Of a stretch of DNA of 64,000 nucleotides, positions 38,101 to 47,480 are shown in pieces. The stretch's first letter is position 1. Every line of letters starts with the position of its first letter. Both the position numbers and the translations under genes were made by a program. The stretch is taken from positions 1,922,001 through 1,986,000 of the forward strand of contig NZ_JAFBCC010000001.1 in the NCBI RefSeq assembly GCF_016907495.1. The letters run 5' to 3'. Source of the stretch: Arthrobacter tumbae. GTDB taxonomy: Bacteria; Actinomycetota; Actinomycetes; Actinomycetales; Micrococcaceae. The notes beneath the pieces were generated by a model. The model did no database searches. It was given only the letters and a program-made list of their open reading frames with translations, and was not told where the DNA came from.

Positions 38101-39094
38101 CCACGAGGCTCGATCCGCCACACCCGAAGACGCGCAGGGAAACCAGTTGAGCCTCAGGAGCCGTGCCTGGTCCGATCCGCATTTCGTTGACAGCGTCAGC
38201 GGTGAGTGACGCGTAGTCACCCGCGAAGGTCTCACCTTCAGCGGTGACGCCATACCCTGCTGCGGTGCCGGCAACATGGGAGCCGTGGCTTTGGCAATCG
38301 ATGGGGTTAGGGTCCTCCACCGGAATACTTGTGGCCGGGTCGCTTGCGTCATAGGCGTCACCGACGAAGTCCCAGCCGCCGACGTACTTACTCTCGTCAT
38401 ACCAGGCCGGATCCGGAGCGCTCTCCTGAGCGGCCGGCGAACTCGCGGTTTCAAAGGTCTCGATGTCTCCCGGTCCGCCGAAGCCGGCGTGGGTGTAGTC
38501 GATTCCCGTGTCAACGATGGCGATGGTTACGCCGTTTCCGGTCTGTCCCAGATCACCCGCCCAGGTGTTCAGGGCGCGGGTGTCCACTACCCCGCCCTTG
38601 TTGGTGGGCACCTTCGGCACGAGGCGGCTGACCTTGACCACGTCGGACCGTTGTGCCAGTTCGCGGATGGCCGCAGCATCGCCGCTGATGGCGACCCCGG
38701 GAATGGTGTTGGTGGTCGTATACAGCGCAGTGGCGGAAGCAGCTGCGGTGACTTCTGCGGCTTTCGCTTCGATCTCGGCCCGGATGGTGGCGACCTGGTC
38801 CGGCTTCGCTACGGGAGCTTTGATGCCGCGGCGCACATCAAGCGGCTGCGTCTGTTCGAAAGCGCCCTTGCCCGCGAACTGGATGTATGCCGCAACCACG
38901 CCTGAGGCGTTGGCGAGGTTATCTGAGACCTTCAAGCCCGGAGGGGCTGCTTGTAGAGCGAGGCCTTCGGCTGTGGGAGCGCCGTCCGGCGCTTCGACAG
39001 CCGAAGCAGGCGCCCACATGCTGGAAGCTAGGACGAGGCCGGTCAGCGAAGCCAACACAGCCTTCCCCGAGCCCCGGCGGTAGTTCTTGCTCAT
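35180..39094 (-). CDS. secreted S8 subtilase with PA domain and C-terminal SLH-like repeats
   Basis: A 1304-residue exported protease. Signal peptide (to about ASAVEA), I9-like propeptide, catalytic Asp195 (IVDTGID), His270 (QSHGSHVAG) and Ser618 (TGTSMAAPN), a PA insertion around residues 455-560, then Fn3-like and additional beta domains. The end holds three SLH-like repeats, each with RDAMAAF and a F.D....F..EI.WM..TGI/L.TG pattern (around 1140-1300), which may attach the protein to the envelope. Also has a Cys-containing C-terminus (NGGCNP). Stands alone with a CRP-like box upstream. Confidence 0.93.
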   Translation of the reverse strand: MSKNYRRGSGKAVLASLTGLVLASSMWAPASAVEAPDGAPTAEGLALQAAPPGLKVSDNLANASGVVAAYIQFAGKGAFEQTQPLDVRRGIKAPVAKPDQVATIRAEIEAKAAEVTAAASATALYTTTNTIPGVAISGDAAAIRELAQRSDVVKVSRLVPKVPTNKGGVVDTRALNTWAGDLGQTGNGVTIAIVDTGIDYTHAGFGGPGDIETFETASSPAAQESAPDPAWYDESKYVGGWDFVGDAYDASDPATSIPVEDPNPIDCQSHGSHVAGTAAGYGVTAEGETFAGDYASLTADAVNEMRIGPGTAPEAQLVSLRVFGCGGSSLVVGNALDRVLDPNNDGNFGDRAHVVNMSLGSNFPLPDDPEVDIVNNLTSQGVLSVVSSGNDGDIYDIGGTPGSAKSALTVANSIGSQITLDRIDVLAPADVAGSAQGQYSVNFDSYATATAEELRGRVVMADASNRFGCNAFPEGSFDGEWVWLQWEENGEFPCGSGVRFDNVEAAGGAGVVLDSPRDVFDAGIGGNATIPGVQFNRESSDRLRPAAEAGTLEIQLAPEYIASTTGPSNALDTLNASSSRGVHGSDGVVKPDVAAPGTLIGSVAVGTGDGASVKTGTSMAAPNVAGIAALVYAETDLNAYEVKNVIMNTATTDVTVEAGGDVEYAPNRTGSGRVDALNAVNASAMAYDSEDQALVSVNFGVVELGADALTATRQISVRNLSDDTQIFTAEYLPASTMPGVDISLGAESVEVPGNAVVDLAVTMTIEDPAALAKTIDPAAEVTQLGVARQFLADVSGRVELTSETNTLRVPVYAAPKPTSEMSADPKLTYLNGSDTEAVLTLSGRSLAQGGALGEPTAYTSLVSPFVLGLESPRRDDLPLESLYALDLKSVGAASTVPAVIESGGTAEEGLLNIGIGTWENWNTLAGSLGVDIELDVDNDDTVDFIFQSVRADGLDLIVFQMVTVADDGTETATNNLYFGNGVDGSIDTNTFDTSVVTLPLPLADLGLDLGIDDPIQYNVATNSGFNVNAEGDIAGPVDETGWIPFNLTDPSLWFEGAGLDNFVFADQDGATLNVHRELGVMGAEVLLLHHHNATGVKDEVVPTEVGKLRFPDDNGNLFEDEINQIADLGITTGFTDGTYRPLDDVRRDAMAAFLYRLAGEPAFAQPTESPFTDVPTDDLFYKEIAWMHATGLSTGYEEDDGTFTYRRLAAVNRDAMAAFMNRFSGLYCNIADAEEYVAPQVEPFPDVPVNDLFHREISWMKTTGITTGYPDGEYKRVTPVARDAMAAFMIRLLDYNEENGGCNP

Positions 39095-39259
39095 GCTTCT
39101 CCTTAGTCAGGATCAGTCAAGGCCATACCGCTTGAGTCCATTCCTAGCCCCCTGCAGCACTGCTGGCACGGCCGAGACCGGTGTGAGTGAAATTCCATGT
39201 GTTGCGATGGGTGCCAGCAGAGATGTGAAGCCCGTTCGAGCTTCACCCTTACAGCTTTA

Positions 39260-39275
39260 TGTGTTGATGGTCACA
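39260..39275 (-). promoter_or_regulatory. CRP/GlxR-like operator upstream of second subtilase
   Basis: TGTGTTGATGGTCACA matches TGTGA-N6-TCACA with one mismatch; palindromic, so strand-neutral. It is about 165 bp before the subtilase start and parallels the site at 7575-7590. Confidence 0.45.
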
Positions 39276-39311
39276 AGTCAACGGATTTGGTTCGTTAAGG
39301 TAGCTAACTGG

Positions 39312-40146
39312 TCAAGATTTAATCCGCGCAGCCCTAGACGACGCAGCGCCACCCTGCCAGACGGCGTCGAACGGCGCGTTCGACGAGACCCTGTTCCTGA
39401 TCCCCTCGGTAACAAACGCCTTGGCAGTCCGGGCCGCTTCCAGCGGTGTCGCGCCCTTGGCAAGCTCCGCCGCAACCGCCGCCGCAAGCGTGCAGCCCGC
39501 ACCGCTGACAGCCACGTCGCCCACCTTGGGGGGCGCTGAGAATTTCCAGCGTCGCGCCGTCGTAATAGACATCCACGGCGTCGCTGCCTTCCAGCCTCAC
39601 TCCGCCCTTTGCCAGGACGACGGCGCCACTTGCCTCATGGATGCGCCGCGCCGCTTCCTTCAAATCCTCCACAGAACGGATCTCGATTCCGGACAGCGAC
39701 TCCGCCTCGAAATGGTTCGGCGTGACGAAGGTTGCCAGCGGCAGGATGTTCGCCTTGAGCGCCTGATCGGTGTCGAGTGCCGCGCCGGGCTCCTGGCCCT
39801 TGCAGATCAGCACCGGGTCCAGCACCACGTTCTTCCACTCCTGGGACTTCAGCGCACCCGCGACTGTGTCGATGGTCTGCGGCGTGCCCAGCATGCCGAT
39901 CTTCACGGTGCTGATTGCATAGCAGGACTGAACGGCCTCGAGCTGGTCTGCGATGACCTGCGGGTCTACGGGGACAAAGCGGTGGTTCCAGCTGTCCTTC
40001 GGGTCGAACGAGACAATGCAGGTGAGCGCGGCGATACCGTACGTGCCGAGTTCCTGGAATGTCTTCAGGTCGACCTGCGCGCCGGCGCCGCCGGTGGCCT
40101 CGGAACCTGCGATGGTCAGGGTGATTGCGGGTGCCTCAGTAGCCAT
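39312..40146 (-). pseudogene. thiD: frameshifted hydroxymethylpyrimidine / phosphomethylpyrimidine kinase
   Basis: ThiD/PdxK-type ribokinase-fold kinase for thiamine pyrimidine (or pyridoxal) phosphorylation. The first 205 residues (LTIAGSEATGGAGAQVDLKTFQELGTYG to DVYYDGATLEILSAP) and the last about 72 (PKVGDVAVSGAGCTLAAAVAAELAKGATP...) are in different frames. They join at a run of six G at 39528-39533 (minus strand C): removing one base restores a 277-residue protein including the catalytic VSGAGCTLAAA motif (Asp of the family is Gly-Ala-Gly-Cys here in part). It may be a real single-base insertion or a sequencing error in the homopolymer. Confidence 0.85.
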
Positions 40147-40185
40147 GACACCAGTCTGCCCGACGCCTCGCGGCTTGCGCCAACG

Positions 40186-40635
40186 TTATCTGGCCCTTCC
40201 CTCCCGCAGCATGCCGACCGATTTTTCGATCCGAGCCGCGCGGGTCTCCTCCTTCTTGGCACCGGTAACCTGCAGCGTGTGCCAACTCTTGTTGCTGTAG
40301 GAGAGGGTGTCCCAGAACGACTTCGCTGCGGGGTCCTTCTCGAGCGCGCCCGCGAAGTCCTCTGGAAGCTGAACTTCACGTGGGGCCGTGTCGAGTTCCA
40401 CCTCGACGTCATGTACTTCGCCCGCCTGAACGCCGGCTTCCCGGCGCCTGTCCGCGCTGAGCCCGAACATGAACCGGCCACCCATCGACGCGATCGAGGT
40501 GCGGAAGGTGAAGCCGTTGACGGTCGCGACAATCTTCGGATGCCTGCCGCCACCAAGACCTTCCACGATGGAGTCAGGAACCTCGAATCCGGCTGTGGTT
40601 TTTCCGGATGATTCGAGCTCAGCGCGAAACTTCAT
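40186..40635 (-). CDS. YdeI/OmdA plus DUF1905-like protein
   Basis: A 149-residue protein with a DUF1905 N-terminus (MKFRAELESSGKTTAGFEVPDSIVEGLGGGRHPKI) and a C-terminal OmdA/YdeI-like helical part (PEDFAGALEKDPAAKSFWDTLSYSNKSWHTLQVTGAKKEETRAARIEKSV). Function unknown; such proteins are small cytosolic factors. RBS GGAGG precedes the ATG at 40635. Only 39 bp from the thiD start on the same strand, so possibly in one unit. Confidence 0.85.
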   Translation of the reverse strand: MKFRAELESSGKTTAGFEVPDSIVEGLGGGRHPKIVATVNGFTFRTSIASMGGRFMFGLSADRRREAGVQAGEVHDVEVELDTAPREVQLPEDFAGALEKDPAAKSFWDTLSYSNKSWHTLQVTGAKKEETRAARIEKSVGMLREGRAR

Positions 40636-40794
40636 TGCTGCCTCCACCTGTCGATCTGCTCTGAACAACGATGGCTGCAGATTATCCCGAAGGCCGGCGT
40701 GGGACAATTGACGGATGCCTGGGGGCAGCCGGGCGACAGTGCTAATACAGCGGGCCCTTCGGGCTGCGCGAACCACTTCCACGAATGAGAAACA

Positions 40795-41502
40795 ATGACT
40801 CAACTGCAGGACCATGCCCGCGCGCGTTATGCGACCGCCGGTAGCGCAAACTTCTCGATCATGCTGGCGGTTCTTGCCGTCGTCGTCATCCTTTCGAATA
40901 TCGGTGCATCGAAAGGTGTGGTGATTGGACCGATCGTTGGTGACTTCAGCATTATCACGGACGGCGGGTTTTTCCTCTTCCCGCTCGCGTACATTCTCGG
41001 TGACGTCATCAGCGAGGTGTACGGCTTCAAGGCCGCCCGGCTCGGGATTATCGTGACCTTCGTGCTGTCGGCCTTTGCCTCGCTCGCGTACGCCGTCATC
41101 ATCGCGCTACCCGGGTTTGACGATGATTTCGGTCTCGCCAAGCAGGAGGCGCTGGAGTTGGCGCTCGGCCCGGTACCGCTGATTGTGCTCGCGTCGTTGC
41201 TGGGCTTCGTTGTCGGGCAGACGCTGAATTCGTTGGTGCTGGTACGGATGAAGTCGCGGTTCGGTGAGCGCAGCATGGTGGCCCGACTCGTCGCCTCGAC
41301 CGGCGTCGGCGAGTTCGCCGACACGCTGATCTTCTGTGCGATTGCCGCGTCGGTGATCGGCATTACGGACTTCCCCACGTTCCTGAATTACCTCTTCTTC
41401 GGCTTCGTCTACAAGACGCTGGTGGAGGTGCTTCTACTGCCCGTTACGACGACGGCGATCCGCTGGGTTAAGCGTCGGGAACCGAGCTACGCGGCCTCCT
41501 AG
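40795..41502 (+). CDS. yhhQ: queuosine precursor transporter
   Basis: A 235-residue YhhQ/VUT-1 family membrane protein with about seven helices, importing queuine or preQ1. Diagnostic: FLFPLAYILGDVISEVYGFKAAR and the later STGVGEFADTLIFCAIAA. With tgt (42771) and gluQRS (17991) it suggests queuosine salvage rather than synthesis. It converges on the nuclease-like gene and its repeat. Confidence 0.9.
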   Translation: MTQLQDHARARYATAGSANFSIMLAVLAVVVILSNIGASKGVVIGPIVGDFSIITDGGFFLFPLAYILGDVISEVYGFKAARLGIIVTFVLSAFASLAYAVIIALPGFDDDFGLAKQEALELALGPVPLIVLASLLGFVVGQTLNSLVLVRMKSRFGERSMVARLVASTGVGEFADTLIFCAIAASVIGITDFPTFLNYLFFGFVYKTLVEVLLLPVTTTAIRWVKRREPSYAAS

Positions 41503-41534
41503 CCCCCGTCGGCGCGTACGCAGTTCCCGCCAAC

Positions 41535-41610
41535 CCTCCGCAAAAGCGCCGTTGTTGTGCAGGATCGTGGGGACGTCCCCACGATCCTGTCACTATGCGG
41601 CACTCCTAGT
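41535..41610. repeat. palindromic inverted repeat, left arm of nuclease element
   Basis: Contains a perfect 30-bp palindrome (41560-41589, half-site CAGGATCGTGGGGAC) preceded by CTCCGCAAAAGCGCCG. The palindrome and flank recur inverted at 42605-42684. It starts three bases after the stop of the nuclease-like gene (41593). Confidence 0.9.
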
Positions 41611-42531
41611 GCAGTTCCACCACGCTTTCAGAATTCGCCCCCGGGTAGCTTCCTGAAATAGGTCCCCCCACACGAGCCTGATGAACACCCAGCCCTGCTC
41701 CATGAGGGCCTTTTCGCGGCGACGCTCCTGAAACAGCACCTCGGGGGTCGGAGCGTAGTCGAAGTACTTGGTCTTGCCGTCAAACTCGAGCGCAAGCTTC
41801 TGCTCGCGCCAACCGAAATCGATGCGGTGCTCACCAAATCGGGTGCGCACGACCAACTGTTGTTCCGGCTGGGGTATCGGCATACCGGCCAGCAGGTGTG
41901 CGGTGAGGGACTCGCCCGGCGACTCAGAGAGGGCGCTGGCGTTTTCGACAACCTGGCGAGCAATCTGTACACCCTTGTAGCCTGCCTGGCGCTGAAGCAC
42001 TTGATGTAGCTCGGCGCGGCGCACTCCCAGGTGAAGGGCGTGATCGGCGGTGACCAGCCCCTGCCTGAAGGACACCAGCCGGGCGGAGTCCACGACGGTG
42101 CGGGCGAGGGAGGTAACCTGCAACCCGTCAACCATGTCCACCTCGCTGGGCAGCAGCTTCGCTCGGTGTCGAACAACATCAGGGTTGTGCTCCCTCGACG
42201 ATCCGGAAGACGGCTGCGTGATGTGAATCCTGTCGTCCACATCCCACAGGCTGAGGCGATGAATGCGTGCTGCGGACGTGTGGCTATATGCGGTAGGTGT
42301 CAGTGCAAGGCTGGCACGGCTGTGGGCCATGAGCCTGAGTCGACCCTGCTCCGCTTCGCTCAAGGTTTTCCAGTACTTTGCTGGCACATAGGCGTTGACC
42401 TGCAGGCGGACGAGGACGCCCCGCTCGACCAGTCGTGTGATTGTGCGGCGGCTGACCCCCATCTGCTCCAGTTCGGAGGTACGCCAGGAACGGGCCGATG
42501 CGCTCAGCCAGGAGTATGCATTCACGTCCAT
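41593..42531 (-). CDS. AbiEi-type winged-helix / DUF559 nuclease-like protein
   Basis: A 312-residue protein. N-terminus (about 1-70) resembles the AbiEi antitoxin winged helix (RTSELEQMGVSRRTITRLVERGVLVRLQVNAYVP). C-terminus has a DUF559/Vsr-like PD-(D/E)xK nuclease pattern: HRIDFGW, then ALEFDGKTK and a RREKALMEQGWVFIRLVW segment. AbiEi antitoxins in this architecture usually pair with AbiEii, but no toxin gene is present, so this is an orphan or a different nuclease. Start ATG at 42531. It lies between yhhQ and tgt and is bracketed by inverted palindromic repeats. Confidence 0.82.
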   Translation of the reverse strand: MDVNAYSWLSASARSWRTSELEQMGVSRRTITRLVERGVLVRLQVNAYVPAKYWKTLSEAEQGRLRLMAHSRASLALTPTAYSHTSAARIHRLSLWDVDDRIHITQPSSGSSREHNPDVVRHRAKLLPSEVDMVDGLQVTSLARTVVDSARLVSFRQGLVTADHALHLGVRRAELHQVLQRQAGYKGVQIARQVVENASALSESPGESLTAHLLAGMPIPQPEQQLVVRTRFGEHRIDFGWREQKLALEFDGKTKYFDYAPTPEVLFQERRREKALMEQGWVFIRLVWGDLFQEATRGRILKAWWNCTRSAA

Positions 42532-42604
42532 TGCACCAGCTTGACGGGTGAACCTCGGCCGCGTGACCGTCGTCGTGGTTCTGTGGATAAACCGCCGCAC
42601 CTCG

Positions 42605-42684
42605 TGCGCAAAAGTGCCGGGGAGCGACACGATCGTGGGGACGTCCCCACGATCCTGCACAAGCGCGGCGCTTTTGCGGGAGGG
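42605..42684. repeat. palindromic inverted repeat, right arm of nuclease element
   Basis: Palindrome GATCGTGGGGAC with its complement at 42631-42654, and flank GCGGCGCTTTTGCGGGAGG that is the reverse complement of the left arm flank with only a few mismatches. Sits in the gap between the nuclease-like gene and tgt. Confidence 0.9.
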
Positions 42685-42770
42685 TGGAGAGGAAGGCGGG
42701 TGTGCGGGCGGCCGGAAGTGGGTGTGTGGCTTGCGGGGAAGGCGGTGCGCAGAGGTGCGGGCGGTGTGAG

Positions 42771-44033
<1,263 letters not shown>

Positions 44034-44105
44034 TCAGCAATCAGCTGCCGGCTTCTGACGGATACGCTGAAGAATGGACCTGGGCCGAGCGGAAGGACCG
44101 AGAAC

Positions 44106-45116
44106 GTGAATGCGGTAACGGCATTTTTCCGGGTAGGACCATCCCAGAACGACCACCTCCCGGCTTTGCGCGTTGCGCTCGGCGTTGCCGTTCCGCTCGT
44201 TGTTCTGCTCCTGCTCAACCGCATCGATCTGGCGGTCTTCGCAGTCTTCGGCGCCTTCACTGGTGTCTTCGGCCGCGGCGACCCCCACGGGATCCGCCTG
44301 CAACACCAGAGCGCAGCGGCCATCCTTCTGCTGGCTGCTATCGCTGCCGGCATCCTGGTGACAGAGTACGACGCCGGCCCTTGGGCTGTGGTTGTCGGCT
44401 CCGCCTTCGTGGGAGGACTGGGTTCCGTTGCGGCGGACCGTTGGGCCCTCCGTCCGGCGGGGCCGTTCTTCCCGGTCTTCGCATTCGCCGGGACCGCCTT
44501 GATTTCAAGCAGTGCGACCGCGCCAGAGGCCTTCGGCACTGCCGCGGTGAGCGCGATGCTGTCATTGGCTATCGGGGCCGCAGGTTGGCTGCTTCCGAGC
44601 GGTCGATCCGCCTGGCCCGGCCGCCGGACGCGCGCGCAGCTTCCCGCAGTGCAGCTGCGCGCCAACGCGGCACGGTATGCAGTTGCGGCCGGAGTGGCAG
44701 GAGGAATCGCCACGCTGCTGGGTATCGGCCATAACTACTGGGCTATTGTGTCGGCTATCGTGCCGCTTGCAGCGGCTACCCGTGCCACGCGCCTGCAGCG
44801 GGCGGTCCACCGGGTGCTCGGGACCATCGTCGGATTGGGGTTGACGGGCCTGTTGCTCGTGGTCGGTCTGGTGCCGTGGCAGCTGGTCCTGGTGCTGATT
44901 GCGCTGCAATTCCTGACGGAGATGTTCGTGGTCCGTCATTACAGCCTGGCGCTGGTTTTCATCACACCGCTCGCATTGCTGATGAGTGAGCTTGCCGCTC
45001 CCGTCGCTGACGAGGGGAGTCTGCTGGCTGACCGGTTCCTGGAGACACTGATCGGGGTCGCCGTGGGAGTCCTGGTTGTGCTGTTGATCCGCGACCCGCG
45101 ATCAACTAGCGACTAA
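44106..45116 (+). CDS. FUSC family membrane protein
   Basis: A 337-residue integral membrane protein of the FUSC/aromatic-acid exporter-like family, with two groups of hydrophobic helices (residues about 20-140 and 180-320). GTG at 44106 is chosen because AAGGA lies about 9 nt upstream and it removes a hydrophilic extension. Its TAA stop overlaps the stop of the convergent SRPBCC gene. Substrate unknown. Confidence 0.8.
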   Translation: MNAVTAFFRVGPSQNDHLPALRVALGVAVPLVVLLLLNRIDLAVFAVFGAFTGVFGRGDPHGIRLQHQSAAAILLLAAIAAGILVTEYDAGPWAVVVGSAFVGGLGSVAADRWALRPAGPFFPVFAFAGTALISSSATAPEAFGTAAVSAMLSLAIGAAGWLLPSGRSAWPGRRTRAQLPAVQLRANAARYAVAAGVAGGIATLLGIGHNYWAIVSAIVPLAAATRATRLQRAVHRVLGTIVGLGLTGLLLVVGLVPWQLVLVLIALQFLTEMFVVRHYSLALVFITPLALLMSELAAPVADEGSLLADRFLETLIGVAVGVLVVLLIRDPRSTSD

Positions 45117-45898
45117 CGCTCAAGCTTCGAGGTTTCCAGCGGGTCCGAGGACGGGTAGTGCTGCCGGCGGAACGTGTCCCAACTGCTCCAGGCAGTGCGC
45201 AGCGCCTTCGCTCCCAGACCATAGGTTGAAATGACGACAAGGCTGGATCCCGGCCCTTCGAGAGACGGCTGATCAGCGAGGATCACCAGCCCCTCACCAT
45301 GATCGGCGTACTGCGAGACCGTCAGACCAACTTGGTTCTCGGTACGGAACCACACCGATCCGGTCAGCTCGTGCCCGTCGGGGAGGTCGAGGGAATAGGA
45401 GTCGCCGGGTTGCTGCAACTGCTCGGCATTCAGCTTCGCGATGATCGAACCGCCGTCAGCAGGCTCGCCCATGAAGAAAGCCGTGCGCCGGGTGTTGGAG
45501 GGGTGACGCTCGAGCGCGAACCGCAGTTGCTGGAGGAAGGTGATCCAGCCCTCGGTGATCTCGTCCGCCTCGGCCTCCACCCGCTCAATCGTGACCACGC
45601 AGCCGTCCTGCACCGGTTCGATCCGGAACGTATCACCGCCGTCGACGGTCAGGAACGTATGGTTTGGCCCTTCGACTACGGACGGCGCGAAGAAGATGGA
45701 TTGAATCTCCTCGTCCAGGGTCTCGGCCTCCCACCCATGCCATTGCCGGACCAGGCGCGGCTCCCGAAGCATGAGCCATACTTGCCGTGCATCGGCGTTG
45801 ATGTGCACACTCAGCGGGTTTGCTCCCGCAACCGGCACATTCCGGGCGGGATGCTGTTCGGTGCTGGACTGTGTGAGGGAATCCGCCTGCTCGCTCAT
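45113..45898 (-). CDS. SRPBCC/AHSA1-like protein
   Basis: A 261-residue protein of the START/Bet v1-like fold: LSVHINADARQVWLMLREPRLVRQWHGWEAET is the standard opening and YGLGAKALRTAWSSWDTF the closing helix. It probably binds a hydrophobic ligand; no enzyme motif. Start ATG at 45898 is seven bases after TAGAGT (45906-45911). Shares its stop region with the FUSC gene. Confidence 0.82.
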   Translation of the reverse strand: MSEQADSLTQSSTEQHPARNVPVAGANPLSVHINADARQVWLMLREPRLVRQWHGWEAETLDEEIQSIFFAPSVVEGPNHTFLTVDGGDTFRIEPVQDGCVVTIERVEAEADEITEGWITFLQQLRFALERHPSNTRRTAFFMGEPADGGSIIAKLNAEQLQQPGDSYSLDLPDGHELTGSVWFRTENQVGLTVSQYADHGEGLVILADQPSLEGPGSSLVVISTYGLGAKALRTAWSSWDTFRRQHYPSSDPLETSKLER

Positions 45899-45927
45899 GC
45901 GCGCCACTCTACTCCCGCACCTGCCGG

Positions 45928-46788
45928 CTAACCAGAGGCGGCGGTCTTCCCGTTCAGGGCCCGGATGGCGAGCAGCTCATGCCCGATGCGCCGGTCAAGC
46001 GCTTCGGCGCCCAGGGTCTCAGAGCCGCCGTGCGCCCGCAGGTACAGCAGGACCGTCAGGCGCAAGCCGCGCCAGTCCTTTTCGGCCGCGGGATCCTTCG
46101 CCGACCGCGCGATTTCCCGGTCATACAGGTTCGGCTCGTTCAGCTGCCGCTGGCGCACTGCAGCAGCGAGTTTTGCCTTCAGCGGGTCTGTCTCGGCGTC
46201 GTCGGCCGTTCGAAGCGCAGCGGAATACGCAGCGGCACGGGAGTTGGCGCCGTCGTCCTGGGTGAGGTGCGCAGCGAGCGCAAGGCAGCTCTCGATCAGG
46301 TTCCAGCGGCCGAAGTTGCCGTCGAACGGCTGGTCGGTGAGCAGGTCGCAGACCCTGAGCGCGCTCGTGGCATCCGAGAGGTCCACGTAGAGCGTCAGCG
46401 CGAGGTCGCGGATGTCCTGCAGGCTGCTGCCCGACTTGAAATTGACGCCGCGGGTGAGCCGTTCGGCCAGCTCATGGACGCGCGGATTTTCGGGATGAAT
46501 GGCGGCGACGTGAGCGACCAGCGCCTCCGGCGACCCCTCGTCTGCGACCATGTGCGCCAGTTCCTCGGGAGCCTCCGCCTGGACGGTCGATCCGGTGGCA
46601 ATCCGCACCGTTTCACCTGATTCCAGTGTGGCCACCACCATGGCCGGAACACCGAAATCATCATGCTCGACGGCGGTGTCCACCACTTCGCTGGTGCGCT
46701 CGCCTCCCGGAAGGAGGAGCTTGCGGCCGGCGCTCACTGCCTCGGCGGCGAGCGGTTGTACCCGCGCGCCTACGTCGCTGTCGATCAT
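45928..46788 (-). CDS. hypothetical protein, DUF6707-like
   Basis: A 286-residue, largely helical cytosolic protein without a motif I can firmly name; the middle (LSDATSALRVCDLLTDQPFDGNFGRWNLIESCLALAAHL) fits a short TPR-like tract, and the likely family is DUF6707. No signal peptide. ATG at 46788 preceded by AGGA. It is close to the SRPBCC gene (29 bp) on the same strand, so they might be co-expressed. Confidence 0.6.
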   Translation of the reverse strand: MIDSDVGARVQPLAAEAVSAGRKLLLPGGERTSEVVDTAVEHDDFGVPAMVVATLESGETVRIATGSTVQAEAPEELAHMVADEGSPEALVAHVAAIHPENPRVHELAERLTRGVNFKSGSSLQDIRDLALTLYVDLSDATSALRVCDLLTDQPFDGNFGRWNLIESCLALAAHLTQDDGANSRAAAYSAALRTADDAETDPLKAKLAAAVRQRQLNEPNLYDREIARSAKDPAAEKDWRGLRLTVLLYLRAHGGSETLGAEALDRRIGHELLAIRALNGKTAASG

Positions 46789-46860
46789 TGGGAAGTCCTG
46801 CCTCACTGCGCCTGTTGCCCCCGGTTCGAACGGAACCGGTCATAAAGAAACGGTAACGCC

Positions 46861-47400
46861 TCAGCGGCCCCAACCGGCGTAGGCAAGGGCTTGGCGCAGG
46901 AGGCTGTCGCGTCCGCCGGAGAACTCGGAGCTGACGCCGGGGCTGAGCGCTTCCTCGGGCGTCAGCCAGGTCAGTTCCAGGGCGTCCTGCCGCGGGTTGC
47001 ATTCGCCCGTGACCGGAATGAGGTACGCCAGCGCGACGGCGTGCTGGCGGTCGTCGGTCAGCCCGGTTTCCGAGGGGGAGGGGAAGTATTCGGCAACAGT
47101 GAACGGCGTGGGGCACGGCGGCAACTGGGGGAGTGCAAAGGGCCCGAGATCCTTCTCGAGGTGCCGCAGCAGGGCGGCTCGAATGGTCTCCCGGTACATC
47201 ACGCGGCCGGAGACGAAGGTGCGCACCATCTCGCCCTGGTCATTGGCCTGCAGCAGCAACCCGACCTCGGTGACATATCCGAGCGTGTCGCATCGGACCG
47301 GGATGGCCTCAACATAGACCATGGGCAGCCGGCGCCGTGCCTCGTAGAGGTCATCCTCGTTGAGCCAGCCGGGGTTGGGGTCTGGGGTGCGCAGGTTCAT
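46861..47400 (-). CDS. NUDIX hydrolase family protein (DUF4916)
   Basis: A 179-residue protein of the DUF4916/NUDIX-like group: NEDDLYEARRRLPMVYVEAIPVRCD opening and a Nudix-like VSGRVMYRETIRAALLRHLEKDLG helix. The canonical GX5EX7REUXEEXGU box is incomplete, so hydrolase activity is uncertain. ATG at 47400; longer in-frame extension lacks similarity. Same strand as the next gene (VOC). Confidence 0.78.
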   Translation of the reverse strand: MNLRTPDPNPGWLNEDDLYEARRRLPMVYVEAIPVRCDTLGYVTEVGLLLQANDQGEMVRTFVSGRVMYRETIRAALLRHLEKDLGPFALPQLPPCPTPFTVAEYFPSPSETGLTDDRQHAVALAYLIPVTGECNPRQDALELTWLTPEEALSPGVSSEFSGGRDSLLRQALAYAGWGR

Positions 47401-47480
47401 ACCCTCTGTTTTATAGCAGACGGCGGGCGCGGTGTCCCTGACTCGCTGTACTTCGGCCAATGGCTGAATAGTGGGGACGC

